NCBI RefSeq assembly: GCF_020176955.2
Contig: NZ_JAIUCZ020000002.1
Location: 310,001 to 374,000, forward strand
DNA from: Nocardia sp. alder85J
Lineage (GTDB): Bacteria > Actinomycetota > Actinomycetes > Mycobacteriales > Mycobacteriaceae
Direction of reading: 5' to 3'
DNA: 64,000 nucleotides
Position 1 is the first letter of the stretch. Every line of letters starts with the position of its first letter. Of this stretch, positions 35,315-43,568 are shown piece by piece. The notes under the pieces are model-generated. The model had not been told where the DNA came from and searched no databases. It saw only the letters and a program-made list of their open reading frames with translations. Made by a program: the position numbers and the translations under genes.

Positions 35315-36030
35315 ACACACCCGCCCTGGTCCTGGTCGCGCACGGCACCAGGAGCACCCGGGGCGTGGAGATGATCGCCGACCTCGCCGCGGCCGTCGAT
35401 CGTGAACTGGGTTGCCCGGGCGGCCCGGCACCGCTGGTGCGCACCGCCTTCGTCGACGTCCTCGGCCCGTCCCCGGCGGAAGTGCTGCGCGATCTGGGTT
35501 CGGTTCCGGCCGTGCTGGTTCCGGCCTTTCTCGCCTCCGGCTACCACGTCTACCGGGACGTGCCGCGCGAGGTGGCCGACAGCGGGCATCCGGCCGTGGT
35601 GGTCACCCCGGCGATGGGCCCCGACCTCGCGCTGGCGCGGGTGCTGCGGGCCCGATTGCGCACGGCCGGTTGGCGGCCCGGCGACGAGGTGGTGCTGGCC
35701 GCCGCCGGTTCCTCGGATGCCCGTGCGCGACACGACGTCCGGCGCGCGGCGGCGATGCTCGGCGACCTGCTGCACACCACCGTGCCGGTCGCCACCATCG
35801 CCACCGGCGGCCCGCGAGTCCCCGAAGTCGTTGCCGGACTTCGTGAATCGACCGGCAAACGAATCTTCGTCGCGTCCTACCTGCTCGCCGACGGCCTGTT
35901 CCAGCAGCGTCTGCGCACCGCAGGAGCCGACGGCGTCGCCGAACCCGTCGGGACCCACCCCGCCGTCGTCCGCCTGCTCTGCGACCGGTTCCACACCGCC
36001 GCTCGCATGCTGCTCGACGCCGCCGCCTGA
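35311..36030 (+). CDS. Sirohydrochlorin chelatase, CbiX/SirB type
   Basis: A 239-residue class II chelatase that would insert iron (or cobalt) into sirohydrochlorin. The two metal-binding His residues of the family lie in LVLVAHGTRSTRG and in LVPAFLASGYHVYRDVP. A second half-repeat follows (AAAGSSDARARHDVRR and FVASYLLADGLFQQRL). The start is GTG at 35311, overlapping the TGA of hemD (GTGA), so it is coupled. In this nitrite reductase cluster the natural product is siroheme for NirB. The uroporphyrinogen-III methyltransferase is not in the window. The last gene of the unit. Confidence 0.92.
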   Translation: MNTPALVLVAHGTRSTRGVEMIADLAAAVDRELGCPGGPAPLVRTAFVDVLGPSPAEVLRDLGSVPAVLVPAFLASGYHVYRDVPREVADSGHPAVVVTPAMGPDLALARVLRARLRTAGWRPGDEVVLAAAGSSDARARHDVRRAAAMLGDLLHTTVPVATIATGGPRVPEVVAGLRESTGKRIFVASYLLADGLFQQRLRTAGADGVAEPVGTHPAVVRLLCDRFHTAARMLLDAAA

Positions 36031-36508
36031 GCGCGGTGAATCCGAAGCCGCGCAGGCCATCCGGCTGATCGGCCGTGACACGGTGCGCTGCCGATCGGCC
36101 GGGCTCCGGGGCTGCGGATCGCACACTGCCCGACCGCGTCCTCGATGCCGTGCGGGATCTTTCGACCTGGTGAGAGCATCCTGCACCCGCAAGGACGGCA
36201 AGATCGTGGTGATCCGGTGTCCCGTTGTCGTGAGCTGCTCGCCACAGCGGATGCGAGGGCCGCGAGAAGGTGGCGGCTCGTTGCAGTGTCAACGGGATCG
36301 GCGCTGATCCGCAGCACGTTGCGCTGTCATCGAGCCTGGGCTCGCGCACGGATCGCCGGGGGAAGACACCGCGCACGGATCTCGCGTCATATTTCGGTCT
36401 CATCCGGGATCGCGGCCGCACGACCTGAGTATGCTGGAAGGTTGCCGAATCTTCGGCGTCGCTCGTTGCTGGTCCTGATATTCAGATGTATACCGAAGGG
36501 GTGTCGAC
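36031..36508. other. 478-nt region after the nitrite reductase cluster, no clear gene
   Basis: Open frames on both strands here have no family resemblance, no ribosome site, and composition unlike neighbouring genes. The 36150-36500 part is less GC-rich than its surroundings and may be decayed sequence. Near 36470-36500 an AT-rich patch (TATTCAGATGTATACC) is probably the promoter of the small secreted protein. Confidence 0.45.
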
Positions 36509-36703
36509 ATGAGATCAAAGCTGTGTACTTGCCTGTTTCTCGTTGCGGCCGCCGGTGGGCTGGTCGCCGGGCCGGTAGCCGGGCCGGTCCTCGCCCAGGT
36601 GCCCGTGCATCAGCAGTCGCAACTGTCCTGGCACGGGGGCGGGGACTGTGATTACTGGAACGGTTGCGGTCCGCACTGGGGCGGTCACTATCACTGGTGC
36701 TGA
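36509..36703 (+). CDS. Tiny secreted Cys/His/Trp-rich protein
   Basis: A 64-residue hypothetical protein with a signal peptide (MRSKLCTCLFLVAAAGG... cleavage near PVLA-QV, residue 30). The mature part of about 34 residues is rich in Gly, His, Trp and Cys: SWHGGGDCDYWNGCGPHW then GGHYHWC. It has three Cys and four His residues after the cleavage site, so metal or heme binding is possible, but no family is recognised. The ATG has GAAGGGG 7 nt upstream. It stands alone between the nitrite reductase cluster and a deletion scar. Confidence 0.65.
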   Translation: MRSKLCTCLFLVAAAGGLVAGPVAGPVLAQVPVHQQSQLSWHGGGDCDYWNGCGPHWGGHYHWC

Positions 36704-36893
36704 CAACATCGACATCCGGTGAGATCGACCGCCACGTCGGTGTCGGCGCGGCCCGGCTCCGGGAGCCCGCCCGGTTTCACCATGGATGAATACCGACCGG
36801 ACATCGTCGGCTCTCGGGCCACGATCCCGTGCGCCGGGCGGTCCGTGCGGAGTTGTGTGGCGGTGCGGGCCGAGGGATGCTGCCGGCATCATC

Positions 36894-37148
36894 TCAGCGC
36901 CGGGCCTCGATCTTCAGGTCGCCGAAGGTGACCGCGCGGGTCATGGCCCGGTCGAGGAATTCGTGCGGGAAGCCGAGTTCGACGGCGCTCGCGGCGTCGA
37001 GACGGGCCAGGTGACCGGCCTCGAACTCGACCTCCAGCGCGCCGAGATCGTCCTCCAGTTGAGCAGCGGTGCGCGCGCCGATGATCGGCGCCGTCACCGC
37101 GGGATTCTGGAGTGTCCAGGCCGGCGCGACCTGGGCGGGGCTGTGTCC
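36894..37148 (-). pseudogene. 3' fragment of an aldo/keto reductase gene
   Basis: The minus strand encodes about 84 residues that match the C-terminal end of an aldo/keto reductase: [20 protein letters not shown], then [20 protein letters not shown], and the terminal [12 protein letters not shown] with its stop. The catalytic tetrad and the N-terminal two thirds of the barrel are missing. Homology ends near 37148, where the sequence passes directly into another truncated gene on the opposite strand. The fragment lacks a normal start and is almost certainly dead. The preceding residues in frame (toward 37160) belong to the neighbour's coding strand and do not match the family. Confidence 0.82.
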
Positions 37149-37681
37149 ACCTCGCGCACCACGCGCCGCCGGAGCTGGTCCGGCTGCTCGCGGAGCTGTC
37201 GCCGTTGCCGGCGCTGGTGCGCAACCACCGCAACGACATCCTGGCCTGGAATCCGGAGATGGCCCGGGTCATCGTGGATTACGGCGAGCTGCCGCCGCGT
37301 CAGCGCAACGGTATCTGGCTGTTCCTGTTCCATCCGGAACTGCGCGATCGCTACGCCGATCGCGACGAGCGGCTGCGCGAGTGCATCGCGGATCTGCGGG
37401 CCACCTGGGCGGCCCATCCCGACGATGGCGAACTGTCCGATCGGATCGACGAATTCGTCTCCGGCAGTGTCGAATTCGCGGACATGTGGGCCGAGCGCGA
37501 TGTCCGGCTGCACGGTAGCGGGGCGAAGACCATCGTGCATCCCGAGGTGGGCCGATTCACCGTCGCCTTCGAGTCGCTGGTGCCGGTGCAGCATCCGGAC
37601 CATTATGTGGTCATCTATCGGGCCGCCGACGCGGCGAGCCGCAGCGCCCTGGACATGTTGTGCGGTGACGCGGGCCGATGA
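37142..37681 (+). pseudogene. MmyB-type XRE regulator lacking its HTH domain
   Basis: The plus strand encodes about 180 residues of the MmyB-like ligand-binding domain found at the C-terminus of helix-turn-helix XRE regulators: [70 protein letters not shown]. The N-terminal HTH half is absent. Its place is taken by the reverse strand of the aldo/keto reductase fragment. The only start, a GTG at 37112, lies inside that fragment and has no ribosome site. Such regulators normally sit divergent from the oxidoreductase they control, so both were probably cut by a single deletion. Confidence 0.82.
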
Positions 37682-37747
37682 ATCCCGGCAGCCGGGGCCG
37701 TCGGTAGTTTCGACCGACTTCCCCCACATCCGCGAGGAGAGCAGCAC

Positions 37748-38197
37748 ATGACCAGCGTCATCACCTTTCTCTGGTTCGACGCCGGCGCCGAGGAGGCCGC
37801 CGAGTTCTACACCGCGCTGATCCCGGATTCGCGGATCACCGAGGTCAGCCGCAATCCGGACGGGTCGGCGTTCGTGGTGTCGCTGGAGCTGGCGGGGCAC
37901 ACCGTCGCCTTGCTCAACGGCGGGCCCACGTACGCGCTCTCCGAGGCGGCCTCGTTGCAGGTGATCGTCGAGGACCAGGGCGAGGTGGACCGGCTGTGGG
38001 ACGCGCTGACCGCCGACGGCGGCAAGCCCGGCCCCTGCGGCTGGCTGATCGACCGTTACGGCCTGTCCTGGCAGATCGTCCCGGCGGAGCTGCCCGCGCT
38101 GCTGAGCGGCGACCGGGCCGCCGCAGTCGGCGCCGCGATGCGCACCATGTCAAAGCTCGATATCGAGGGTCTGCGCGCTGCCCGCGACGGTGAATGA
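37748..38197 (+). CDS. VOC/PhnB-like (glyoxalase-fold) protein
   Basis: A 149-residue vicinal-oxygen-chelate protein of the PhnB / 3-demethylubiquinone-methyltransferase-like group. Landmarks are ITFLWFDAGAEEAAEFYTAL, VSLELAGHTVALLNGGP and the C-terminal GWLIDRYGLSWQIVPAELP. Members bind small ligands or metal, and most have no assigned reaction. The start ATG 37748 has GAGGAGAG upstream. It is intact and lies directly after the broken MmyB regulator gene. Confidence 0.9.
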   Translation: MTSVITFLWFDAGAEEAAEFYTALIPDSRITEVSRNPDGSAFVVSLELAGHTVALLNGGPTYALSEAASLQVIVEDQGEVDRLWDALTADGGKPGPCGWLIDRYGLSWQIVPAELPALLSGDRAAAVGAAMRTMSKLDIEGLRAARDGE

Positions 38198-38660
38198 CGC
38201 GCTGCCGGTGTCACCGTGAATCCGGCACGCCCGGAGTCGCGGGCGTGGTCGCGGGAACCACCGGCATCCGCCGCGGGGTCGCCGGACGGGTCCGGGTGCC
38301 GCCGCCGGACCCGCGGTGGCGGCCGCCCGGTCGTGAATATCGTTGTCGACCTTGATGTTTCGATGCGGATGGCGGCGGCGGTCCGCGGGTACGCCGCCGC
38401 TGCCGGACGCCTGGCCGGGGCTCGGTGCGGCGCCCGCGGCCGTCCGGGACAGGGCCACGGCCGGGCGATTTGCGTGCCCGGTCCGAAGTTTGGCAACAAA
38501 TCAGCTATAGAATCGGCGGCGCTTGCCTGCTGGTGTTCTGCGGTTCCGGACGGGAAGAACCTGGGCTGAGTGCTCGTTTCGTGGGCGCGTCGCCGAAAGC
38601 CCGCCGCTACATCGTGTATGCCGTTCATTTGCTGGATATGTACTTGTAGGTGTTCTCCGC
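38198..38660. other. Upstream region of the NRPS gene
   Basis: 463 nt with no credible coding gene. The first 300 nt are very GC-rich and featureless. An AT-rich island at 38485-38515 holds a -10-like TATAGAAT and is the likely NRPS promoter, giving a leader of about 140 nt. Confidence 0.45.
38506..38513 (+). promoter_or_regulatory. Probable -10 box of the NRPS operon
   Basis: TATAGAAT lies in an AT-rich patch, with TTGGCA nearby at 38490-38495, too close (10-12 nt) to be a standard -35. The transcription start would be near 38520. Confidence 0.4.
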
Positions 38661-41600
38661 ATGCGAGGAGGCATGGTGACGGGAGCTGACGACGCGCCGC
38701 AGGGCGCACCGGGTGCACGGGTCTCCACAGCGGTTGTCGCCACGGAGCGCGAGGTCGGCGCCGGGCCGCGCGACAGCGGGGCGGGGGTGACGGTCACCCT
38801 CGCCGATCGGATGCCGTGCGTCAACGGTGCGAAGCCGGTGACGGGCGGGCCCGCCGCCGGCGGCGGCGCCGAGTATCCGCTGTCGGTCGCGCAATTGCGG
38901 TGGTGGGTGGCCCAGCAGCTGTATCCGGACGTCCCGAACACGATCGCCATGTATCTCGACATGGTCGGCCGGATGGACGTGGATCTGCTGCGGCACTGCG
39001 CCGCCCAGGCGGCCTGGGAACTCCAGTCCCCGCACGTGCGCTTCCGGCTGGTCGACGGGCAGCCGCGGCAGTACCTGGACCCGAACGCGTTCGACGTGCC
39101 GCGGGTCGAGGACGTCAGCGAGCGGCCCGATCCCGTCGCGGCCGCCGCGGAGATCATGGAGCGCGACTATCGGCTGCCGCTGGATCTGCTGCGCGATCGG
39201 CTGTCGCTGGCCACCCTGTTCCGGGTCGGCCCGGACCACCATCTGCTGTACCTGCGCAGCCATCACATCGTGCTCGACGGGGTCGGGACGGTCGCGGTGC
39301 TGCGCCGCACCAGCGAGTTGTACGCCGTGACGGTCGATCCGGCCTCCTTCGGTGACGAGGACGCCGCGCGGGCGCTGACCGCGATGCGCACCGGCGAGCA
39401 TCGGGCCAAGTGGCGCACCGGGATCACCGCGACCGCGCGGCCGATGACGGTGCCGGAGATGCTCGACGACGAACGGGCCTACCGGGACTCGTCGCGGTCG
39501 CGCACCGACAGCGAGTACTGGCACGAGCAGTTGTCCGGTGGCGGTGAGGTGGTCGGGCTGGCCGGCCGCCGCGCCGCGCCGATGCCGCGTCCGCACCGGA
39601 TCGAGGCGACCCTGCCGGAGGCGACGGCGCTGCGCCTGGAGGCCGCGCAGGAGCGCAGCGGGGCCAGCTTCCCGGAGCTGACCGTCGCCGCCTTCGCCTG
39701 CTACCTCGCCGCCATGAGCGGTAACGAGGACGTGGTGCTGTCGCTGCCGGTGGCCGCGCGCGCGTCGGCGGCGCTGCGCCGTTCGGCGGGTTCGGTGTCC
39801 AACGTGGTTCCGTTGCGGCTGTGCGCAATTCGCACCGGCACCGTCGCGGGCGCGGTGGAACAGGTGCGGACCCGGGTGATCGGCGCGCTGCGGCATCAGC
39901 GCTATCGCTACGAGGACATGCTCTACGACCGCGGCGATCAGCAAGTGGTGCGCGGCGGATTCGGCCCGGTGCTCAACGCGCTCGGCATGATCGAGCAGCT
40001 GCAACTGGGCGCGATGACCGCGCAGGCCCGGCTGATGTCGCTGGGCATGGTGGAAGACCTGCTGATCAACGGATTCCAGCTGGGACCGGATGCCCGCGCC
40101 GCCAGCATCGACATGCAGGGCAATCCGGCGCTGTACTCGGCGGAGACGCTGGCCTGGCACCACCGTACCTTCCTGGAGTACTTCCACCGCTTCCTCGGCG
40201 CCGAACCGGATCGGGTGGTGCACACCCTCGATCCGGCGCCTGCCCCGGTCGCCGCCGGTCGTCCCCGCGCCGACGAGCGCCGCCTGCTGCCGGATCTGTT
40301 GTGCGCCAACGCCGGCTCGGACGCGGTCGCGCTGTCCGACGGCGACCGCAGCTGGACCTACCGGGAACTCGATCAGCAGTCCGCGCGCTGGGCGCGGGAG
40401 CTGATCGACCACGGGGCCGGCCCGGGAACCGTGGTGACCCTGGCGATTCCGCGCTCCGCCGAATCGGTGCTGGCACTGCTGGCGGTGTCCCGCACCGGCG
40501 CCGCCTTCGCCCCCGTCGATCCCGCCGACCCGGCCCGGTTCCTGGCCGGTGTCGTCGCGGATTCCGGTGCGCGCCTGGGTCTCACGACCCGCGCGATGCT
40601 GCGCGGGCTGCCGCCGGAACCGGCCTGGCTGGTCGTCGACGATCCGGAGCTGACCGCGCGGGTGGCGCGGCGATCCGGCGATCCGGTCACCGATCGCGAT
40701 CGGATCCGGCCGCTGCACCCCGATCACACCGCCTACCTGATCTACACCTCCGGTACCACCGGGCGGCCGAAGGGCGTGATCGTGGGCCACCGCGGTCTGG
40801 GCGCACTCACCGATCACATCGTCGACCGCTACCGCGTCGACGGCTTCTCCCGGGTGCTGCACGCGCACGCCCCCTCCTTCGACGCCCATCTGCTGGAGTT
40901 GCTGGCCGCCTTCGCCTCCGGCGCGCATCTGGTGGTGGAGCCGCCCGCGGTGGTGGCCGGCGCCGACCTGCGGCGGCTGCTCGACGCCGAGCGGATCACC
41001 CACTTCCTCACCACCCCGGCAGTACTCGCGACGCTGTCGCCCGAGGACGTGCCCGGGCTGCGGGTGGCGGTGGTGGGTGGTGAGGCCTGCCCGGCCGAGC
41101 TGATCCGGAAGTGGGCGCCCGCGCTGCGCTTGTTCAACGGCTACGGCCCGACCGAAACCACGGTCATGGCAACTCAATCGGAGCCGCTGATCGCTGACGA
41201 GCCGGCCCCGATCGGTGCCGCTCTGCCGGGAGTGCGTGCGGTGGTGCTGAATTCGCGGCTGGAGCAGGTGCCGCCCGGCGGGCGCGGTGAACTGTACCTG
41301 GGCGGTCCCGGTGTCGCGCACGGCTATCTGGGCCGCCCGGCGACCACCGCCGAGCGCTTCGTGGCCGACCCGTTCGGCAGCGGCGAACGTCTCTATCGCA
41401 CCGGCGATCTCGTGCTGGCGCCGGCGGCGGCGGGATTCACCTTCCTGGGTCGCGCCGACGATCAGCTGACCCTGCGCGGCCGCCGGGTGGAGCCCGGTGA
41501 GGTGGAGGCCGCGCTGACCGCGCTGCCGGGCGTCGGCCGCGCGGTGGTGACCGTCGACAGCGGCCACGGCAGCGCCCGGCTGGTCGGCTACGTGGTGCCG

Positions 41601-42809
41601 GCCGAGCCCGGAACCGTCTTGGACACCGCGGATCTGGTGCAGCGCCTGCGTGATCTGCTGCCCGCCGCACTGGTGCCGACCCAGTTGGTGGCGCTGGATC
41701 GGCTGCCGGTCACCGCGCACGGCAAGGTGGATCGGGCCGCGCTGCCCGCGCCCGCGGTGGTGCTGCGGCCCTATCGCGCCCCGGAGACCGAGTTGCAGCG
41801 CCTGGTGGCCGAGCAGTTCGCGGCGGTCACCGGCGCCGCCCGGGTCGGCCTGGACGACGACTTCTTCGATCTGGGCGGCGATTCGCTGCTGGGCGTGGAA
41901 CTTTCGGCCGAACTGGTGGCCGCTACCGGCAAGGCGGTGACGGTTCGCTGGCTGTACACCGCGCCCACGGTGGCGGCGCTGGCGGAGCGGATCGCCACCG
42001 ACGACGGCACGGCCGCCGACGACGCGCTGGGCGTGGTCCTCACCCTGCGCCCCGGGGGGACCCGGCCGCCGCTGTTCTGTGTGCACTCCGCGGTGCCGCT
42101 GGCCTGGTGCTACACCGGCCTCGCGCGCTACATCAGCGATCGCCCGGTCTACGGATTGCAGGCGCTGACGCTGGCAGGTGAGCCGCGCAGCGACACCACC
42201 ATCGACGATCTCGCCGAAGGGTATGTGACCGAGATCCTCCGGGTGCAGCCGGAGGGGCCGTACCACCTGCTGGGCTGGTCGCTGGGCGGGCAGATCGCGC
42301 ACGCGATCGCGGTCCGGTTGCGGCGGCTGGGTCATCCGGTGCGGGTGCTGGCGATGCTGGACAGCATCGTGTTCCCCGACGGCATGCCGCCGCCACCGGT
42401 CCCGCGGATGCGCGATCTGCTCACCCACCTGCTCGGCGACGAACCCGAGGACGCCGACGCGCTGGCGGATCTGACCGCCGAGCAGGCGGCCGAGGTGCTG
42501 GCCACCGGCGCGTCCCTGGGTTCCGGTCTCAGCGCCGATCAGCTGACCCGGCTGCATCGCGGCTATGTGGACGGCGTGCGGCTGTCGCACGGCTACCGGC
42601 CCGGAACCTTCGACGGCGACCTGCTGTACTTCTCGGCGACCCGCGGGCAGACCGAATCGCTGGATGCCGGGCTGTGGCGGCCGTACGTCACCGGCCGGTT
42701 GATCGAGCACCCGGTCGACGCGACCCACGCCCAGCTCACCAACTCCGATGTGGTCACCGTCATCGGACCGCTGCTGGCCGCGCATCTGGAAGCCGAGGGC
42801 GCGCGATGA
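38661..42809 (+). CDS. Single-module non-ribosomal peptide synthetase, C-A-T-TE
   Basis: A 1382-residue megasynthase with one complete module. An N-terminal tail of about 65 residues precedes a condensation domain (about 70-505; active site HHIVLDG near 201-207). The adenylation domain follows (about 530-1030; [28 protein letters not shown], a terminal HGKVDR). The carrier domain has FFDLGGDSLLG with the phosphopantetheine Ser at 1075. The type I thioesterase (about 1135-1382) has GWSLGG with Ser1207. By alignment to PheA the specificity residues read D-A-L-L-V-G-G-V-M, suggesting an aliphatic amino acid; this is tentative. A condensation domain before the only module implies an acyl or aminoacyl donor supplied in trans. 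Start choice among 38661, 38673 and 38676 is open. Confidence 0.93.
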   Translation: MRGGMVTGADDAPQGAPGARVSTAVVATEREVGAGPRDSGAGVTVTLADRMPCVNGAKPVTGGPAAGGGAEYPLSVAQLRWWVAQQLYPDVPNTIAMYLDMVGRMDVDLLRHCAAQAAWELQSPHVRFRLVDGQPRQYLDPNAFDVPRVEDVSERPDPVAAAAEIMERDYRLPLDLLRDRLSLATLFRVGPDHHLLYLRSHHIVLDGVGTVAVLRRTSELYAVTVDPASFGDEDAARALTAMRTGEHRAKWRTGITATARPMTVPEMLDDERAYRDSSRSRTDSEYWHEQLSGGGEVVGLAGRRAAPMPRPHRIEATLPEATALRLEAAQERSGASFPELTVAAFACYLAAMSGNEDVVLSLPVAARASAALRRSAGSVSNVVPLRLCAIRTGTVAGAVEQVRTRVIGALRHQRYRYEDMLYDRGDQQVVRGGFGPVLNALGMIEQLQLGAMTAQARLMSLGMVEDLLINGFQLGPDARAASIDMQGNPALYSAETLAWHHRTFLEYFHRFLGAEPDRVVHTLDPAPAPVAAGRPRADERRLLPDLLCANAGSDAVALSDGDRSWTYRELDQQSARWARELIDHGAGPGTVVTLAIPRSAESVLALLAVSRTGAAFAPVDPADPARFLAGVVADSGARLGLTTRAMLRGLPPEPAWLVVDDPELTARVARRSGDPVTDRDRIRPLHPDHTAYLIYTSGTTGRPKGVIVGHRGLGALTDHIVDRYRVDGFSRVLHAHAPSFDAHLLELLAAFASGAHLVVEPPAVVAGADLRRLLDAERITHFLTTPAVLATLSPEDVPGLRVAVVGGEACPAELIRKWAPALRLFNGYGPTETTVMATQSEPLIADEPAPIGAALPGVRAVVLNSRLEQVPPGGRGELYLGGPGVAHGYLGRPATTAERFVADPFGSGERLYRTGDLVLAPAAAGFTFLGRADDQLTLRGRRVEPGEVEAALTALPGVGRAVVTVDSGHGSARLVGYVVPAEPGTVLDTADLVQRLRDLLPAALVPTQLVALDRLPVTAHGKVDRAALPAPAVVLRPYRAPETELQRLVAEQFAAVTGAARVGLDDDFFDLGGDSLLGVELSAELVAATGKAVTVRWLYTAPTVAALAERIATDDGTAADDALGVVLTLRPGGTRPPLFCVHSAVPLAWCYTGLARYISDRPVYGLQALTLAGEPRSDTTIDDLAEGYVTEILRVQPEGPYHLLGWSLGGQIAHAIAVRLRRLGHPVRVLAMLDSIVFPDGMPPPPVPRMRDLLTHLLGDEPEDADALADLTAEQAAEVLATGASLGSGLSADQLTRLHRGYVDGVRLSHGYRPGTFDGDLLYFSATRGQTESLDAGLWRPYVTGRLIEHPVDATHAQLTNSDVVTVIGPLLAAHLEAEGAR

Positions 42810-43528
42810 CCACCATGGCGTCGCCGGCGGCGCGGGTCGGGCCCGGCAGCGGAACCTGCTGGTGGAACGTCTACGACGATCTCGAGCGGTGGGACCGGCT
42901 GGACCCGGCGGCCGGTCGGCTCACCCGCTGGGTGGACGACCATCTGGTGCGGCCGCATCCGGAGCTCGGCCGCGACGGCGCGGTGTGCCCGTTCGTCCGC
43001 TACAGCAGCACCCGCCGATTGTTCTGGGCCGGAATGGTTCCCGGCGGTGACACGCTCACCGTGCCGGAGATCGACGCGGTCGTCGACGAGGCCATCGGCA
43101 TCTATCGCGGGTTGCGCGGTGAACATCCCTCCGATGTCCGCAGTCTCACGCTCATCACCATGTTCCCCGGGCTGACCCGCACCGACCGGATCGACGAGGT
43201 GCATCGGGCCCGGAAGCCGGAGGTGGTGGCGAAGGGCTGGATGCTGGGCCAGTTCTATCCCGGTTGTGCCGTGCCGGGCCTGTGGAACCACGAATTCCAC
43301 CCGCTGGACGCGCCGGTGCCGATGTTGGTGCTGCGCAAGATGATGAGCACCGACTTCCCGTTCCTGGTGGGGCGCACGGACTGGCTGTATTCGTATTTCA
43401 CCGCGCTGGCGCCGGATCTGCCGAAGAAGCTGCGCTGGGCAGTTGCCAAGAGATTGCGAATCGAGGGTCCGGCGGTCGAGGACATCACCTCGCTGCGGGT
43501 GCACCTGCCGGAGGAACACGCCCGCTGA
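42806..43528 (+). CDS. DUF6875-like protein coupled to the NRPS
   Basis: A 240-residue soluble protein of unknown function. Its ATG overlaps the NRPS stop (ATGA). Recognisable segments are CWWNVYDDL, HPELGRDGAVCPFVRYSST with a conserved-looking CPF, KGWMLGQFYPGC, and PLDAPVPMLVLRKMMSTDFPFL. I recall these features (GR-G-VCPF and the GQF motif) from the family catalogued as DUF6875, seen beside biosynthetic genes; this match is from memory. There is no signal peptide or membrane helix. The coupling to the NRPS makes a tailoring or product-processing role likely, but no reaction can be assigned. Basic segments near the C-terminus (KKLRWAVAKRLR) are notable. Confidence 0.7.
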   Translation: MTTMASPAARVGPGSGTCWWNVYDDLERWDRLDPAAGRLTRWVDDHLVRPHPELGRDGAVCPFVRYSSTRRLFWAGMVPGGDTLTVPEIDAVVDEAIGIYRGLRGEHPSDVRSLTLITMFPGLTRTDRIDEVHRARKPEVVAKGWMLGQFYPGCAVPGLWNHEFHPLDAPVPMLVLRKMMSTDFPFLVGRTDWLYSYFTALAPDLPKKLRWAVAKRLRIEGPAVEDITSLRVHLPEEHAR

Positions 43529-43568
43529 GTGTCCGAATATTCCGTCTCACTGGTGGAATACTGCCGTC

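Noticed and set aside
35877..36317. Minus-strand frame of 146 codons after the chelatase gene
   Set aside because: It overlaps the 3' end of the chelatase gene in antisense. The unique part has no recognisable domain or ribosome site. It could be a decayed gene but cannot be supported.
38625..42785. Minus-strand open frame of 1386 codons opposite the NRPS
   Set aside because: Pure antisense of a clear C-A-T-TE protein. It is low-complexity and has no domains.
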